From contig NZ_LMNS01000012.1 in assembly GCF_001423405.1 (NCBI RefSeq), positions 533,046 to 597,045 on the forward strand: a stretch of DNA of 64,000 bases, written 5' to 3'. Under the pieces are notes generated by a model. That model had not been told where the DNA came from. It was given only the letters and a program-made list of their open reading frames with translations, and made no database searches. How positions within the stretch are numbered: position 1 is the first letter of the stretch; each line of letters begins with the position of its first letter. Shown in pieces: positions 19,991-27,608 of the stretch. This stretch comes from Methylobacterium sp. Leaf123 (GTDB taxonomy: Bacteria; Pseudomonadota; Alphaproteobacteria; Rhizobiales; Beijerinckiaceae). A program made the translations under genes and the position numbers.

Positions 19991-22714
19991 CTATCCGTGG
20001 CGCCGACGGGTCACATCCTGCGATTCGTTGGCCGGGCTGCGAGGAGCGGTTTCGTCGGCCGCCGAACTCTTCTTGTCGGCGTCCGCCCCGGAGGCCGCGG
20101 GTGCGAGCACCTGCGTGGCCGAGCTGCCGACCGCGTGCGCGATCTGTCCGAGCGCGTCGCGCACCGGTTCCAGTCCCTGAACGGTGATGAAGCTCGAAGG
20201 CGGGCCCATCGGCGGGATGAACTCGGCATCGGCCAGGGTCTTGAACACCGAGAAATTGAGGTCGCTCTGCACCTTCTGGCCGAGATTGACGTCGACCACC
20301 ATGGCGATCAGCTCGAACTCCAGGAAGGGATCGCCGATCTTCTTGAACACCACCCGCGGCGGCGGCTCCTTGAGCACGTCGGGATGGGCCTTGGCGCAGG
20401 CGACCATCATCTCGGCCGCGCCGACCGGATCCTTGCTGCGCAGGACGTTGACCGAGAGGATGACCCGGCCGGTGCGGTCGCCGCGCACCCGATTCTTCAC
20501 GATCCCCGAGATCAGGTTCGAGTTCGGCACGATCACGGCCGAGCGGTCGAAGGTCTGGATCTCGGTGGAGCGCACCGAGATCCGCTTCACGATGCCCTCG
20601 CTGTCGCCGATCAGCACCTGATCGCCGACCCGGATCGGGCGCTCCCAGAGCAGCAGCAGGCCCGAGACGAAGTTGTTGACGATCGACTGAAGACCGAAAC
20701 CGATACCGACGGAAAGCGCACCGGCGACGATGGTCAGCTTCTCGAGACTGAAGCCGAGATACGAGAAGGACAGGGCCAGGGCGAGCAGGAAGCCGACATA
20801 CCCCGCGACCGTCGAGATCGAGTTGCGCAGGCCCGCATCGAGATCGGTCGCCGGCAGGTAGGTGTTCTCCAGCCAGCGCTGTACGCCGCGGGTGATGAAC
20901 ACGCCGACCCCGAGGATGCCGACGCCGTAGGCGATCGACGACAGCGAGATCGTGACGTCGCCGATCTTGAAGCCGAAGAAGGCCGTGCGGATCGAAGAGA
21001 ACACGTCCGTCGAATCGAGCCCCCAGGGCGCGAGCGTCAGGAGCGCCGCGACGGCGATCAGCACGACCCGGCCAAAGCCCGTCACCAGCACCGCGATCTG
21101 GTTGAGCGAGCGCTTGCGCAGCCCGGTATTGGCCTGGAGCGTGGTGGCGAGGCGGGTCTCCTCGCACAGCGAGCCGCCGATCAGCACATCGACGCTCATG
21201 ATGAGGAGCCAGAGCAGGACGAGGACGCTCGCACTCCAGATCAGCTGATCGACGAGGAAGGCCGAGAGGGCGACGTATCCCACGAGGGGGGCTGCCGCGA
21301 TCACGGCGACCGCGGCCCAGCCGAGCAGTCGCAACGGGCCGCCAACATTGGCCGTGGTATCGGTGCCGACATAGGGACCGAAGCACTCTTCCTCCTTCTC
21401 CGCCGTGTCGGCGAAGCGATGGAGGCCGATGGCGAGCAGCAGCGCGGCCGTGACGGCGCCGATTCCGCGGGTGGCGATCGAGATCGGCAGCGCGGCGTAG
21501 ATCGCCGAATTCAGCGCCTCCGTCGATTTCGACACCGTGATGACCACGGCGATGCTGACGGCGAGCGCGTTGATCCGCCATGCGGCGGCGTCCGAGACAG
21601 GCGCCGGACGCCAAGCCGGCTTGTTGACCGCGAGCAACGCGTCGGCGGTTGCCTCGACGAAGGCGATGAAGGCAATGCCGCCGAGAATGATGCTGGCGAC
21701 CGGGAGGAACCGGGCGGGCAGCAACTCGGTGACGTCGAGGGCGTAATAGACCGCGTAGCTGCCCGCGACGGCCGGCAGCGTGCCGAGAAGGAGCACGCGC
21801 CACGCCCCCAGAAGCTTGGCCCGCTTCGACGGCGCGGTGACGTTGATGTCCCGGCGGCCGAGGGCCGGGGCGATGTTGCGGCGTCCGAAATACAGGGCGA
21901 AGGACAAGCCGAAAGCGAGGCCGAGAACCAGCAGGTTCCACAGGGTGCCGTTGCGGCGGAACAGCGAGACCGTGTCGTCGACACCGCTGCGCAGCGAGCT
22001 GATGTCCCGCGGTATGTCGGCGGCAACCCGCATCCACAGGTCCGGGCTCAACAGCGAGGAGCTGCGCTCGAACAAGCCGCGGGTGAAGGCGGCGCGGCGG
22101 CGATTCGAGATCTGATCGACGATCTGGTCGCTCTGCACCAGCAGCGATTTGGCCAGCCGCTGGGTGCCGTCGATATCGTTGACGGCCTGCTCGCGCTCGG
22201 CCCGCTCACGGGCGACCTCCTCGCTCTCCTCGCCCTCCTTCGGCTTGGGGCCGATTTGCGTCAGGCGCTCGCGCGCCGCCTCGAGCCGCGGTCCGAGCAG
22301 CTCGATCACGGAGCGCAGCCGGTCGGCGAGCGGGTCGAGCCCGTCGCGGGCGCGGGTCAGGTCGCCCGGGCCGACATTCTGCCCGGAGATCGCCTTTTCC
22401 CGCGCTTCGAGATCCGCCTTGATGGCGTCGAGCCGGTCGCGAAGCGTTTGCAGCGCTTCCGAGACGGGGACCTTGGGCGCTGCCGGCTTGGGCGCCGCCT
22501 GGCCCTCGGTCGCAGCCGGCTGTCCATTCGCCGGCGGCGGCGCCGCATTCGGCTTCGCGGCCGGTGACGTGTGCGCGGCCGGCGCTTGCGTTCCGGGCGG
22601 ACTCCCCTGCCCGATGGCCGCATTCGGCAGCAGGGCCGCCGCGGTCAGCGCCGCGATCAGGGCCTTGCTGCGAACCATGTGGCGGACACGGGTGAGAAGA
22701 GAGTCTCGTAACAT
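19991..22714 (-). CDS. Large MscS-family mechanosensitive channel with DUF3772 periplasmic region
   Basis: A 907-residue protein with a signal peptide (residues 1-36), a Pro/Ala-rich stretch, and a periplasmic coiled-coil/DUF3772-type region (about 75-270). About ten membrane spans follow (about 280-690) and then the MscS pore and beta domain: LTIVAGALSVGIGFGLQSIV (about 668-687), VNNFVSGLLLLWERPIRVGD (about 687-706), SVRSTEIQTFDRSAVIVPNS (about 723-742). The C-terminus is Ala/Ser/Asp-rich and likely disordered. The domain order matches MscK/MscM-like channels that release osmolytes on membrane tension. The ATG at 22714 follows AAGGACG. Confidence 0.88.
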   Translation of the reverse strand: MLRDSLLTRVRHMVRSKALIAALTAAALLPNAAIGQGSPPGTQAPAAHTSPAAKPNAAPPPANGQPAATEGQAAPKPAAPKVPVSEALQTLRDRLDAIKADLEAREKAISGQNVGPGDLTRARDGLDPLADRLRSVIELLGPRLEAARERLTQIGPKPKEGEESEEVARERAEREQAVNDIDGTQRLAKSLLVQSDQIVDQISNRRRAAFTRGLFERSSSLLSPDLWMRVAADIPRDISSLRSGVDDTVSLFRRNGTLWNLLVLGLAFGLSFALYFGRRNIAPALGRRDINVTAPSKRAKLLGAWRVLLLGTLPAVAGSYAVYYALDVTELLPARFLPVASIILGGIAFIAFVEATADALLAVNKPAWRPAPVSDAAAWRINALAVSIAVVITVSKSTEALNSAIYAALPISIATRGIGAVTAALLLAIGLHRFADTAEKEEECFGPYVGTDTTANVGGPLRLLGWAAVAVIAAAPLVGYVALSAFLVDQLIWSASVLVLLWLLIMSVDVLIGGSLCEETRLATTLQANTGLRKRSLNQIAVLVTGFGRVVLIAVAALLTLAPWGLDSTDVFSSIRTAFFGFKIGDVTISLSSIAYGVGILGVGVFITRGVQRWLENTYLPATDLDAGLRNSISTVAGYVGFLLALALSFSYLGFSLEKLTIVAGALSVGIGFGLQSIVNNFVSGLLLLWERPIRVGDQVLIGDSEGIVKRISVRSTEIQTFDRSAVIVPNSNLISGIVKNRVRGDRTGRVILSVNVLRSKDPVGAAEMMVACAKAHPDVLKEPPPRVVFKKIGDPFLEFELIAMVVDVNLGQKVQSDLNFSVFKTLADAEFIPPMGPPSSFITVQGLEPVRDALGQIAHAVGSSATQVLAPAASGADADKKSSAADETAPRSPANESQDVTRRRHG

Positions 22715-23280
22715 CGTCGTCCTTCGCGGGGGAATGGGATCGCGTCGGGTGATCGGCGCCAGGGCAAACTGGCCGGCCGGTTCGCGGATGGCGTCGCGCG
22801 ACCGCAGCCGTCTGGGCCGCGCTCAATAGACTTGGCATCCCGCGCCGCCCCTGAGCTAGGGCCATGGCACGGCTTGCCGAGAGGCGCGCCGCGTGACTTT
22901 TTGCAACGCACAACGGCGCGCTGGCTCACGCTGTTTGCCCGTGTAATGGGGCAAAAGCGTGCGGAAGGGCGCGATGGAGGCCAATTCAAAGGAAAATCAC
23001 CGGCCGCGACGTCACGGACGGTCGGTTCGCCTTCACAAGCTTGTCACGCTGATATTACACTAAGCCGCGATGGACTTGGCCATATCCTCACGCAGCGAGG
23101 AGGCGGCGCTGATCGTCCGCCCCGCCACGCTTCGGATCGAACCGGCAGGATTCGCCGGTCGGGGAAGCTGTTGGCGTCAAGATCCCTCTCCGCTTTTCGA
23201 TTCCCGCCGACCTGCCCGAGCGCGACGCGCTGAGGCTGCGGGTTCGGCGCGAGCGCGCGCAACAGCCCGTGGACTCGTGG
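22715..23280. other. Gene-free interval between MscS-type gene and HNH gene
   Basis: No reading frame here shows family resemblance. The frames that exist are arginine/proline-rich shadows. Promoters for the leftward channel gene and the rightward HNH gene are expected. The segment near 23040-23075 is the most AT-rich part. Confidence 0.45.
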
Positions 23281-23402
23281 CCGTGCCGGGGCGTCATGCC
23301 CACCGGCACGGTTCCGAGGCGCCCCCTGGGCTCCGGCTGTCGCGGGTACGGCATGGCCCTTCGGACCTTCGACGTCCGAGGCCGAGGCGCCCGAGGGGCG
23401 CC
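23281..23402 (+). ncRNA. Series of three hairpins upstream of the HNH gene (structured leader candidate)
   Basis: Three successive exact hairpins precede the HNH gene: CCGTGCCGG/CCGGCACGG (23281-23289 with 23303-23311), CGGAC/GTCCG (23362-23366 with 23374-23378) and GGCGCCC-GAG-GGGCGCC (23386-23402). No T-run follows. They could form a structured 5' leader or a small RNA; sequence alone does not decide, and chance pairing in GC-rich DNA is possible. Confidence 0.3.
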
Positions 23403-23425
23403 GTCACGAGCAGTGAGTGGCGTCG

Positions 23426-23974
23426 ATGATCGATCTGCAGACCCTGGTGCTCAACGCGGATTACAGGCCGCTTTCCTACAACCCGCTGTCCTTGTGGTCC
23501 TGGAAGGACGCATTCACGGCGTTGTTCCTCGACCGCGTCACCTTGGTCGCGAACTACGATGTCGAGGCGCACAGTCCCAGCCGGTCCCTCAAGGTGCCGA
23601 GCGTGGTCGCCCTCAAGAGCTACGTGGCCCTGGCCCGCAGCCCCGCCTTCACCCGCTACAACATCTACCTGCGCGACACCTTCTCATGCCAATATTGCGG
23701 CCTGCGTCTCCCCTCGGGGGGGCTGACCTTCGATCACGTCGTTCCCCGCTCCCGCGGCGGCCTCTCCACCTGGGAGAACGTCGTGGCGGCCTGCTCGCCC
23801 TGCAATCTGCGCAAGGCCAACCGCACGCCGCACGAGGCCGAGATGCCCCTGCTCAACGAACCGCACCGGCCGACGCGGCACGAGTTGCACCGCCGCCAAC
23901 CGGAATTCGACCACCGCCAGTATCACCACACCTGGCTCGACTATCTCTACTGGGACAGCGAGCTCGACAGTTGA
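23426..23974 (+). CDS. HNH endonuclease-fold protein
   Basis: A 182-residue protein of the HNH family widespread in alphaproteobacteria. The N-terminus VLNADYRPLSYNPLSLWSWK is the conserved opening. The HNH core holds zinc cysteines SCQYCG (about 88-93), the motif LTFDHVVPRSRGGLSTWENV (about 101-120) and a second CxxC in CSPCN (about 125-129). Such stand-alone proteins are often single-copy housekeeping-like genes without a known target. ATG 23426 is chosen; an in-frame GTG at 23417 is possible. Upstream lies a run of hairpins. Confidence 0.85.
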   Translation: MIDLQTLVLNADYRPLSYNPLSLWSWKDAFTALFLDRVTLVANYDVEAHSPSRSLKVPSVVALKSYVALARSPAFTRYNIYLRDTFSCQYCGLRLPSGGLTFDHVVPRSRGGLSTWENVVAACSPCNLRKANRTPHEAEMPLLNEPHRPTRHELHRRQPEFDHRQYHHTWLDYLYWDSELDS

Positions 23975-23981
23975 CCCCGCC

Positions 23982-24230
23982 TCAGCGCAACGGCTGCGGC
24001 GGCTCGTTGAACATCGGCTGGTTGGTCGACCGCGGCACGTAGGCCCGGACGGCGAACCGCTCGCCCGGCGGCGCCGCGCGGAAGCGCGGGCGCGGATCGC
24101 GGTAGGGCATGTCCGGTGGGAGTGTCGTGACGGTGGGGCGAGGTGCCAAGCGCCGATGGTGCTCATCGGCTTCTGCGTATGCGGGTGTGATGGCGAGACC
24201 GACGGCGACGAGCGGAAGCAGATGGCGCAT
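23982..24230 (-). CDS. Small secreted proline/arginine-rich protein, unknown
   Basis: An 82-residue reading frame starting ATG 24230 after AGGGCAGAC. The first ~20 residues (MRHLLPLVAVGLAITPAYA) form a clear Sec signal peptide. The mature part is rich in Pro, Arg and His. It lies 26 bases after the outer membrane protein gene on the same strand and may be cotranscribed with it. No family is recognised. Confidence 0.6.
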   Translation of the reverse strand: MRHLLPLVAVGLAITPAYAEADEHHRRLAPRPTVTTLPPDMPYRDPRPRFRAAPPGERFAVRAYVPRSTNQPMFNEPPQPLR

Positions 24231-24256
24231 GTCTGCCCTTTGGGTTTGAGGGCGCG

Positions 24257-25183
24257 TCAAAATTTGATGGCGGCGCCACCGCGGACGGTGTTCACGTTGA
24301 CCTTATGCCCGTCAAAATCATCGAAGAGGACGTATTGGTACTCTCCGCGTAGAAGGAAGTTTGGCGTGATTGCATATTCAAGGCCTGCACCAAGGGCGAC
24401 GCCGGCCATAGCTTTGCTCTTCGGTTTCGCCGGGATCTGATAGAATCCGTCAGGTATCGATTTCTGCGGATCCTGAGGCGCGCCTGGATCGAAGGCAGTA
24501 TTGCCGTTGGCGTAACCGTGGTGAGTTACTGGGGTCCCGGCTTTCGGATTAATTTGGTAAGCCGCGGCGGCTGTTGTGTCATAGCCATAGTTTTGGACTT
24601 CAGGCTGGTCCAAGATGGTTGCTCGGCCAATGGCTAAACCTGCAGTAACGAACGGAAGGAAGCTGCCAAACGCATAGCCCGCACGGCCTCGGATCGTCCC
24701 GTAATCCTCCAGTTCAGTCCTTGAAAACCCACGTAAGTACACGGTTTCGAACATATTTCCTTTGGTCGTTACAAAGCGGCTGATTTCGTTATACGATGTT
24801 CCGGCCTTGTTAAATCTTGTGTAATCGACTTCCACGCCAAAAATAGCATCGTCGATCTGAATGTTGTAGCCGGCAAAGGCTCCGTATGTAAGGCCATGCA
24901 CCCGTTGGGACGGGAAGCTCAGAAGTGATGAAACACCGAATTCTGTCTCGATGTCTCGGGCGCGAAAATATTGACTGTAAGGCTTCGAGAAGACGTTTGT
25001 GAACCCCATCGAGGCCGAAGAGTATCCGCCATGGCCACCGACATAGAACCCGCTCCAATCAATGACCGGAGCCGGTGCCGGGTAATCATCGTCGTAGCCG
25101 CGCAGCACGCCGTAATCGAGATCGGCGGCGAGCGCGGGTGACGCGAGAATGGTAGTCAGAAGAGCCAGGGTCGCGATACGCAT
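24257..25183 (-). CDS. Outer membrane beta-barrel protein (Omp25/Omp31-like), low-GC
   Basis: A 308-residue protein with a Sec signal peptide (cleavage after ALA, residue ~19), DWSGFYVGGHGGYSS at the first strand, alternating beta strands, and a C-terminal strand ending GGAAIKF with terminal Phe. This is the pattern of alphaproteobacterial Omp25/Omp31 porin-like barrels. ATG 25183 follows GAGGA. Its base composition is clearly lower in GC than its neighbours (many A/T third positions), which hints at acquisition or relaxed selection. The upstream region holds TAACCTTAA, similar to the half-sites upstream of the next barrel gene. Confidence 0.85.
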   Translation of the reverse strand: MRIATLALLTTILASPALAADLDYGVLRGYDDDYPAPAPVIDWSGFYVGGHGGYSSASMGFTNVFSKPYSQYFRARDIETEFGVSSLLSFPSQRVHGLTYGAFAGYNIQIDDAIFGVEVDYTRFNKAGTSYNEISRFVTTKGNMFETVYLRGFSRTELEDYGTIRGRAGYAFGSFLPFVTAGLAIGRATILDQPEVQNYGYDTTAAAAYQINPKAGTPVTHHGYANGNTAFDPGAPQDPQKSIPDGFYQIPAKPKSKAMAGVALGAGLEYAITPNFLLRGEYQYVLFDDFDGHKVNVNTVRGGAAIKF

Positions 25184-25373
25184 CGTCGTCGTCCTCACGC
25201 ACCGGGCCATTGCTGCGCCGGGCTGACCCCTTTGTCCTAATTCAGTAACCTTAATTTTTCGTGCCGGACCAACATTGGATGGCGTCCCGAGATCGGTAGT
25301 TCAGGCCCCTGCACACCGGTCCTGACGCGATGAGCGAGCCTTCGGCGCCTTTGGCGACGCTCCAAACGAGAAC

Positions 25374-25419
25374 GGCGCCCGGGGGCAAGCCCGGACGCCG
25401 TCACGTTCCTGAGGAACGA
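25374..25419 (-). terminator. Double hairpin after the second outer membrane protein gene
   Basis: Reading leftward from the stop at 25431: CGTTCC/GGAACG with a 3-base loop (25405-25419), then a long stem CGGCG-CCGGG / CCCGG-CGCCG (25374-25401) with one mismatch and a 6-base loop, followed by GTTCTCGTTT. A likely transcription stop for the leftward gene. Confidence 0.6.
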
Positions 25420-25430
25420 TTTGGATCGAC

Positions 25431-26288
25431 TCAGTGGCCGAAGCTTCGAGCGGGCGAAGCGAGCAGGCCGTCGGCGAAGCGGTAGCGCAGGCCGACCCGG
25501 AATTCGCTGGCGGCCAAATCCTTCACGCGGGTGAGACCGCCGAACTCGTCCAGTCCGCTGCGGATCCGGCCGAGATCGATGTAGCGGTAGGCCGCATCCA
25601 CACTGAAGCCGGCGCCGATGTCATAGGACAGACCGGCGGTCAGAGCCCAGGCGAAGGTCATGACCGAGTGGTTGGCGCGGAAGGCGGCATTGCGCGGTCC
25701 CGTGCCGTCGGACCCGTCGCAGCCGTCGATCAGGCAGGTGGTCTGGGTGTAGTTGCGGCTCATGCGCTTGTCGGCGAAGCCGACGCCGGCGCCGACGTAA
25801 GGCGTGAAGCCGTACCACGTTCCGATGTCGGCGTAGACGTTGACGAGGCCGGTCAGCACATCGACCTTGCCGGCTTCGACATTGTAGCCGGTCTCGAACA
25901 CCGAGCGCGAGGAATAGCCTCGGAAGGACGAGGTGGCGCGATGGTCGATGGTGGCATCGACGCGCAGCCACGGATTGATCTGATAACCGACGCCGCCGCC
26001 GTAACCGGCCTCGGAGCTCAGGCGCAGCCCGACGAGCGGCGGCATGCCGGGGTCGTTCGGGTCGAGAATGGCGTCGTCGCGCGGGTGGTCGTACCAGCTT
26101 TTCGTGAAGTCGCCGCGCAGATACCAGCCGCTGCCGATGGCCACCGGTTCGACTTGGACGGGCGGCGGCGGGGGCGGCGGAAGCAGATCCGCGGCGGCGG
26201 CAGGGGACGCGAAGGAGCCGGTCAGAACCCCGAAGAGGGTGCCGGTCGCGAGCGTGGCCGCCAGCGCCAGACGATGCGATACGATCAT
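25431..26288 (-). CDS. Outer membrane beta-barrel protein, paralogue A
   Basis: A 285-residue protein with a signal peptide (cleavage near PAAA-ADLL, ~33) followed by LLPPPPPPP, then GSGWYLRGDFT, GGGVGYQINPWLRVDATIDH and GTWYGFTPYVGAGVGF. It ends SFGH rather than with a terminal Phe. It shares the proline leader, the GWYLR, VGYQINPWLRVDAT and GTWYG blocks with the gene at 26470-27336, so the two are tandem duplicates. ATG 26288 is chosen, placing the signal peptide at the N-terminus. A near-consensus CtrA box lies about 70 bases upstream. Confidence 0.85.
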   Translation of the reverse strand: MIVSHRLALAATLATGTLFGVLTGSFASPAAAADLLPPPPPPPVQVEPVAIGSGWYLRGDFTKSWYDHPRDDAILDPNDPGMPPLVGLRLSSEAGYGGGVGYQINPWLRVDATIDHRATSSFRGYSSRSVFETGYNVEAGKVDVLTGLVNVYADIGTWYGFTPYVGAGVGFADKRMSRNYTQTTCLIDGCDGSDGTGPRNAAFRANHSVMTFAWALTAGLSYDIGAGFSVDAAYRYIDLGRIRSGLDEFGGLTRVKDLAASEFRVGLRYRFADGLLASPARSFGH

Positions 26289-26358
26289 GGGAAGCCTCGT
26301 CGGAGGCGGCGGCAGGAGGGGCCCGCGCCTCGATTGACCAGCAGTTTTCCCGATAAAG

Positions 26359-26374
26359 GTTATGAACGGCTTAA
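26359..26374. promoter_or_regulatory. Near-consensus CtrA box upstream of outer membrane paralogue A
   Basis: TTAT-N7-TTAAC, one mismatch from the CtrA consensus TTAA-N7-TTAAC, 71 bases upstream of the start at 26288. A further TTAAC follows directly (26376-26380). Confidence 0.5.
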
Positions 26375-26416
26375 CCTTAACCGGCCGGTTGCAGAGATTC
26401 AGCCCTTGAAAACAAT

Positions 26417-26443
26417 GACGGCGCGGAAAGTGTCCGCGCCGTC
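26417..26443 (-). terminator. Rho-independent terminator of outer membrane paralogue B
   Basis: A perfect 11-base stem, GACGGCGCGGA (26417-26427) with TCCGCGCCGTC (26433-26443), and a 5-base loop. On the leftward strand it is followed by ATTGTTTTCAA. It lies 27 bases past the stop of the gene at 26470. Confidence 0.82.
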
Positions 26444-26469
26444 GTAATGCAATCGAAGGTTTAAATAAA

Positions 26470-27336
26470 TCAGTACTTGCGCACCAGCGGAGGCGGCGGT
26501 GCATAGTCGACCGCCGCGACGGCGACCGGGGCGCCGAACAGGTAGCGCAGGCCGACCTTGACGTCGTGGGCTTCCAGTTCCTTCACGCGGTAGACGGTCT
26601 TCGGACAATCCGGGGCGCAGGTCACGACGCCGGTCGCGGCCTCGCCCATGTTGAGGTAGCGATAGGCCGCCTCGAACCGGATGTTCTGCGTCACGGCGTA
26701 GCCGAGACCGGCATGAAGCGCCCAGGCAAAGTTCGTCCGCTCGTTGTGGCGACCGATGCCGTAGCCGCCCTCATAGGCACCGAAGCCCTTGTCGGTCACG
26801 CCGCCGAAGCTGTGATGGGCGACACCGACGCCGGCGCCGACGAACGGCGTCACGCCGTACCAGGTGCCGAGATCGACGTAGCCGTTGGCGAGGCCGACGA
26901 TGGAATCGAACTTCCCGCTGGTGACGTTGTAGCCGCCGGTCTCGCCGAAGGTCTTGTCCTCTGCCACGAACGACCACTTGCTGCGGAAGCGGTATTCACC
27001 GGTGGCATCGACGCGCAGCCAGGGATTGATCTGATAACCGACGCCGCCGCCGACGAAGTACTGGTTGGAGACCTTGTCCTGCAGGACGGCGTAGTCGTAC
27101 GGCTTGGGCGGATGCGAGACGTCTTCGGCGATGCTCTTGCGCAGGTCAAGCGACCCGTAGCCGCCATCGACCCGAAGATACCACCCGCCCGCGAACACCT
27201 CCGGTTCGGGGAGCGGCTCGGGCATGGGCGGCGGAGGCGGCAGCAGGTCGGCGGCTTGTGCGAGGCAGGGCACCCCGACGCTCGCAAGGAGCGTGAGGGA
27301 GCGCGCCAATGCGAGAATTTTGGTGCGGCGGCGCAT
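26470..27336 (-). CDS. Outer membrane beta-barrel protein, paralogue B
   Basis: A 288-residue protein with a signal peptide (cleavage near AQA-ADLL, ~28), proline leader LLPPPPPMPEPLPEPE, then GGWYLRVDGGYG, VGYQINPWLRVDATGEYR, GTWYGVTPFVGAGVGV and RFEAAYRYLNMGE, and a tail ending PPPPLVRKY. It is a tandem paralogue of the 25431-26288 gene. Two cysteines (VTCAPDCPK) sit in a loop. ATG 27336 follows AAGGAAA. A perfect CtrA box lies 80 bases upstream and a strong terminator downstream, so it is a single-gene unit. Confidence 0.86.
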   Translation of the reverse strand: MRRRTKILALARSLTLLASVGVPCLAQAADLLPPPPPMPEPLPEPEVFAGGWYLRVDGGYGSLDLRKSIAEDVSHPPKPYDYAVLQDKVSNQYFVGGGVGYQINPWLRVDATGEYRFRSKWSFVAEDKTFGETGGYNVTSGKFDSIVGLANGYVDLGTWYGVTPFVGAGVGVAHHSFGGVTDKGFGAYEGGYGIGRHNERTNFAWALHAGLGYAVTQNIRFEAAYRYLNMGEAATGVVTCAPDCPKTVYRVKELEAHDVKVGLRYLFGAPVAVAAVDYAPPPPLVRKY

Positions 27337-27415
27337 TACGATTTCCTTGACCCATCGAGCGCGCCGAAAGTTGCAGGCCGGCCCGAGATGCGAAGGCAAG
27401 GATGATCGAGGAAGG

Positions 27416-27431
27416 TTAAGTCGGCCTTAAC
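27416..27431. promoter_or_regulatory. Perfect CtrA box upstream of outer membrane paralogue B
   Basis: TTAA-N7-TTAAC with no mismatch (TTAA 27416-27419, TTAAC 27427-27431), 80 bases upstream of the start at 27336. It also reads as GTTAA-N7-TTAA on the other strand. Confidence 0.65.
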
Positions 27432-27519
27432 GTAAAAAGTTAGCCTTGCCGATCTATTGCCGTGATTGGCAAAGCTGTCGGAAAATCAGTACCATCGCTG
27501 CTTGTGCTGCCGCTGGTAA

Positions 27520-27590
27520 CGGTTCGGTCTCACCCGTCGCCGAACCGATTCCGGGTCCGGCGACGGGTGGGAGGGTCCGGCTTTGCCGGA
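27520..27590 (-). terminator. Nested and mutually exclusive hairpins downstream of glmM
   Basis: After the glmM stop (27609, leftward): TCCGGC/GCCGGA with a 3-base loop (27576-27590), then a perfect 12-base stem CACCCGTCGCCG/CGGCGACGGGTG (27531-27542 with 27558-27569). The latter overlaps an alternative 8-base stem CGGTTCGG/CCGAACCG (27520-27527 with 27540-27547). No T-run is visible. Probably a termination or 3' stability region. Confidence 0.5.
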
Positions 27591-27608
27591 GATCGGCGGC
27601 GGGCGCCT

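Noticed and set aside
19898..22567. Rightward 889-codon open frame opposite the MscS-type gene
   Set aside because: Extremely Arg/Asp/Glu/Gly-rich antisense shadow; no start context and no recognisable domain.
25230..25260. CtrA box upstream of the low-GC outer membrane gene
   Set aside because: Only a TTAA half-site with TAACC is present; the 7-base spacing to a second TTAA is not met.
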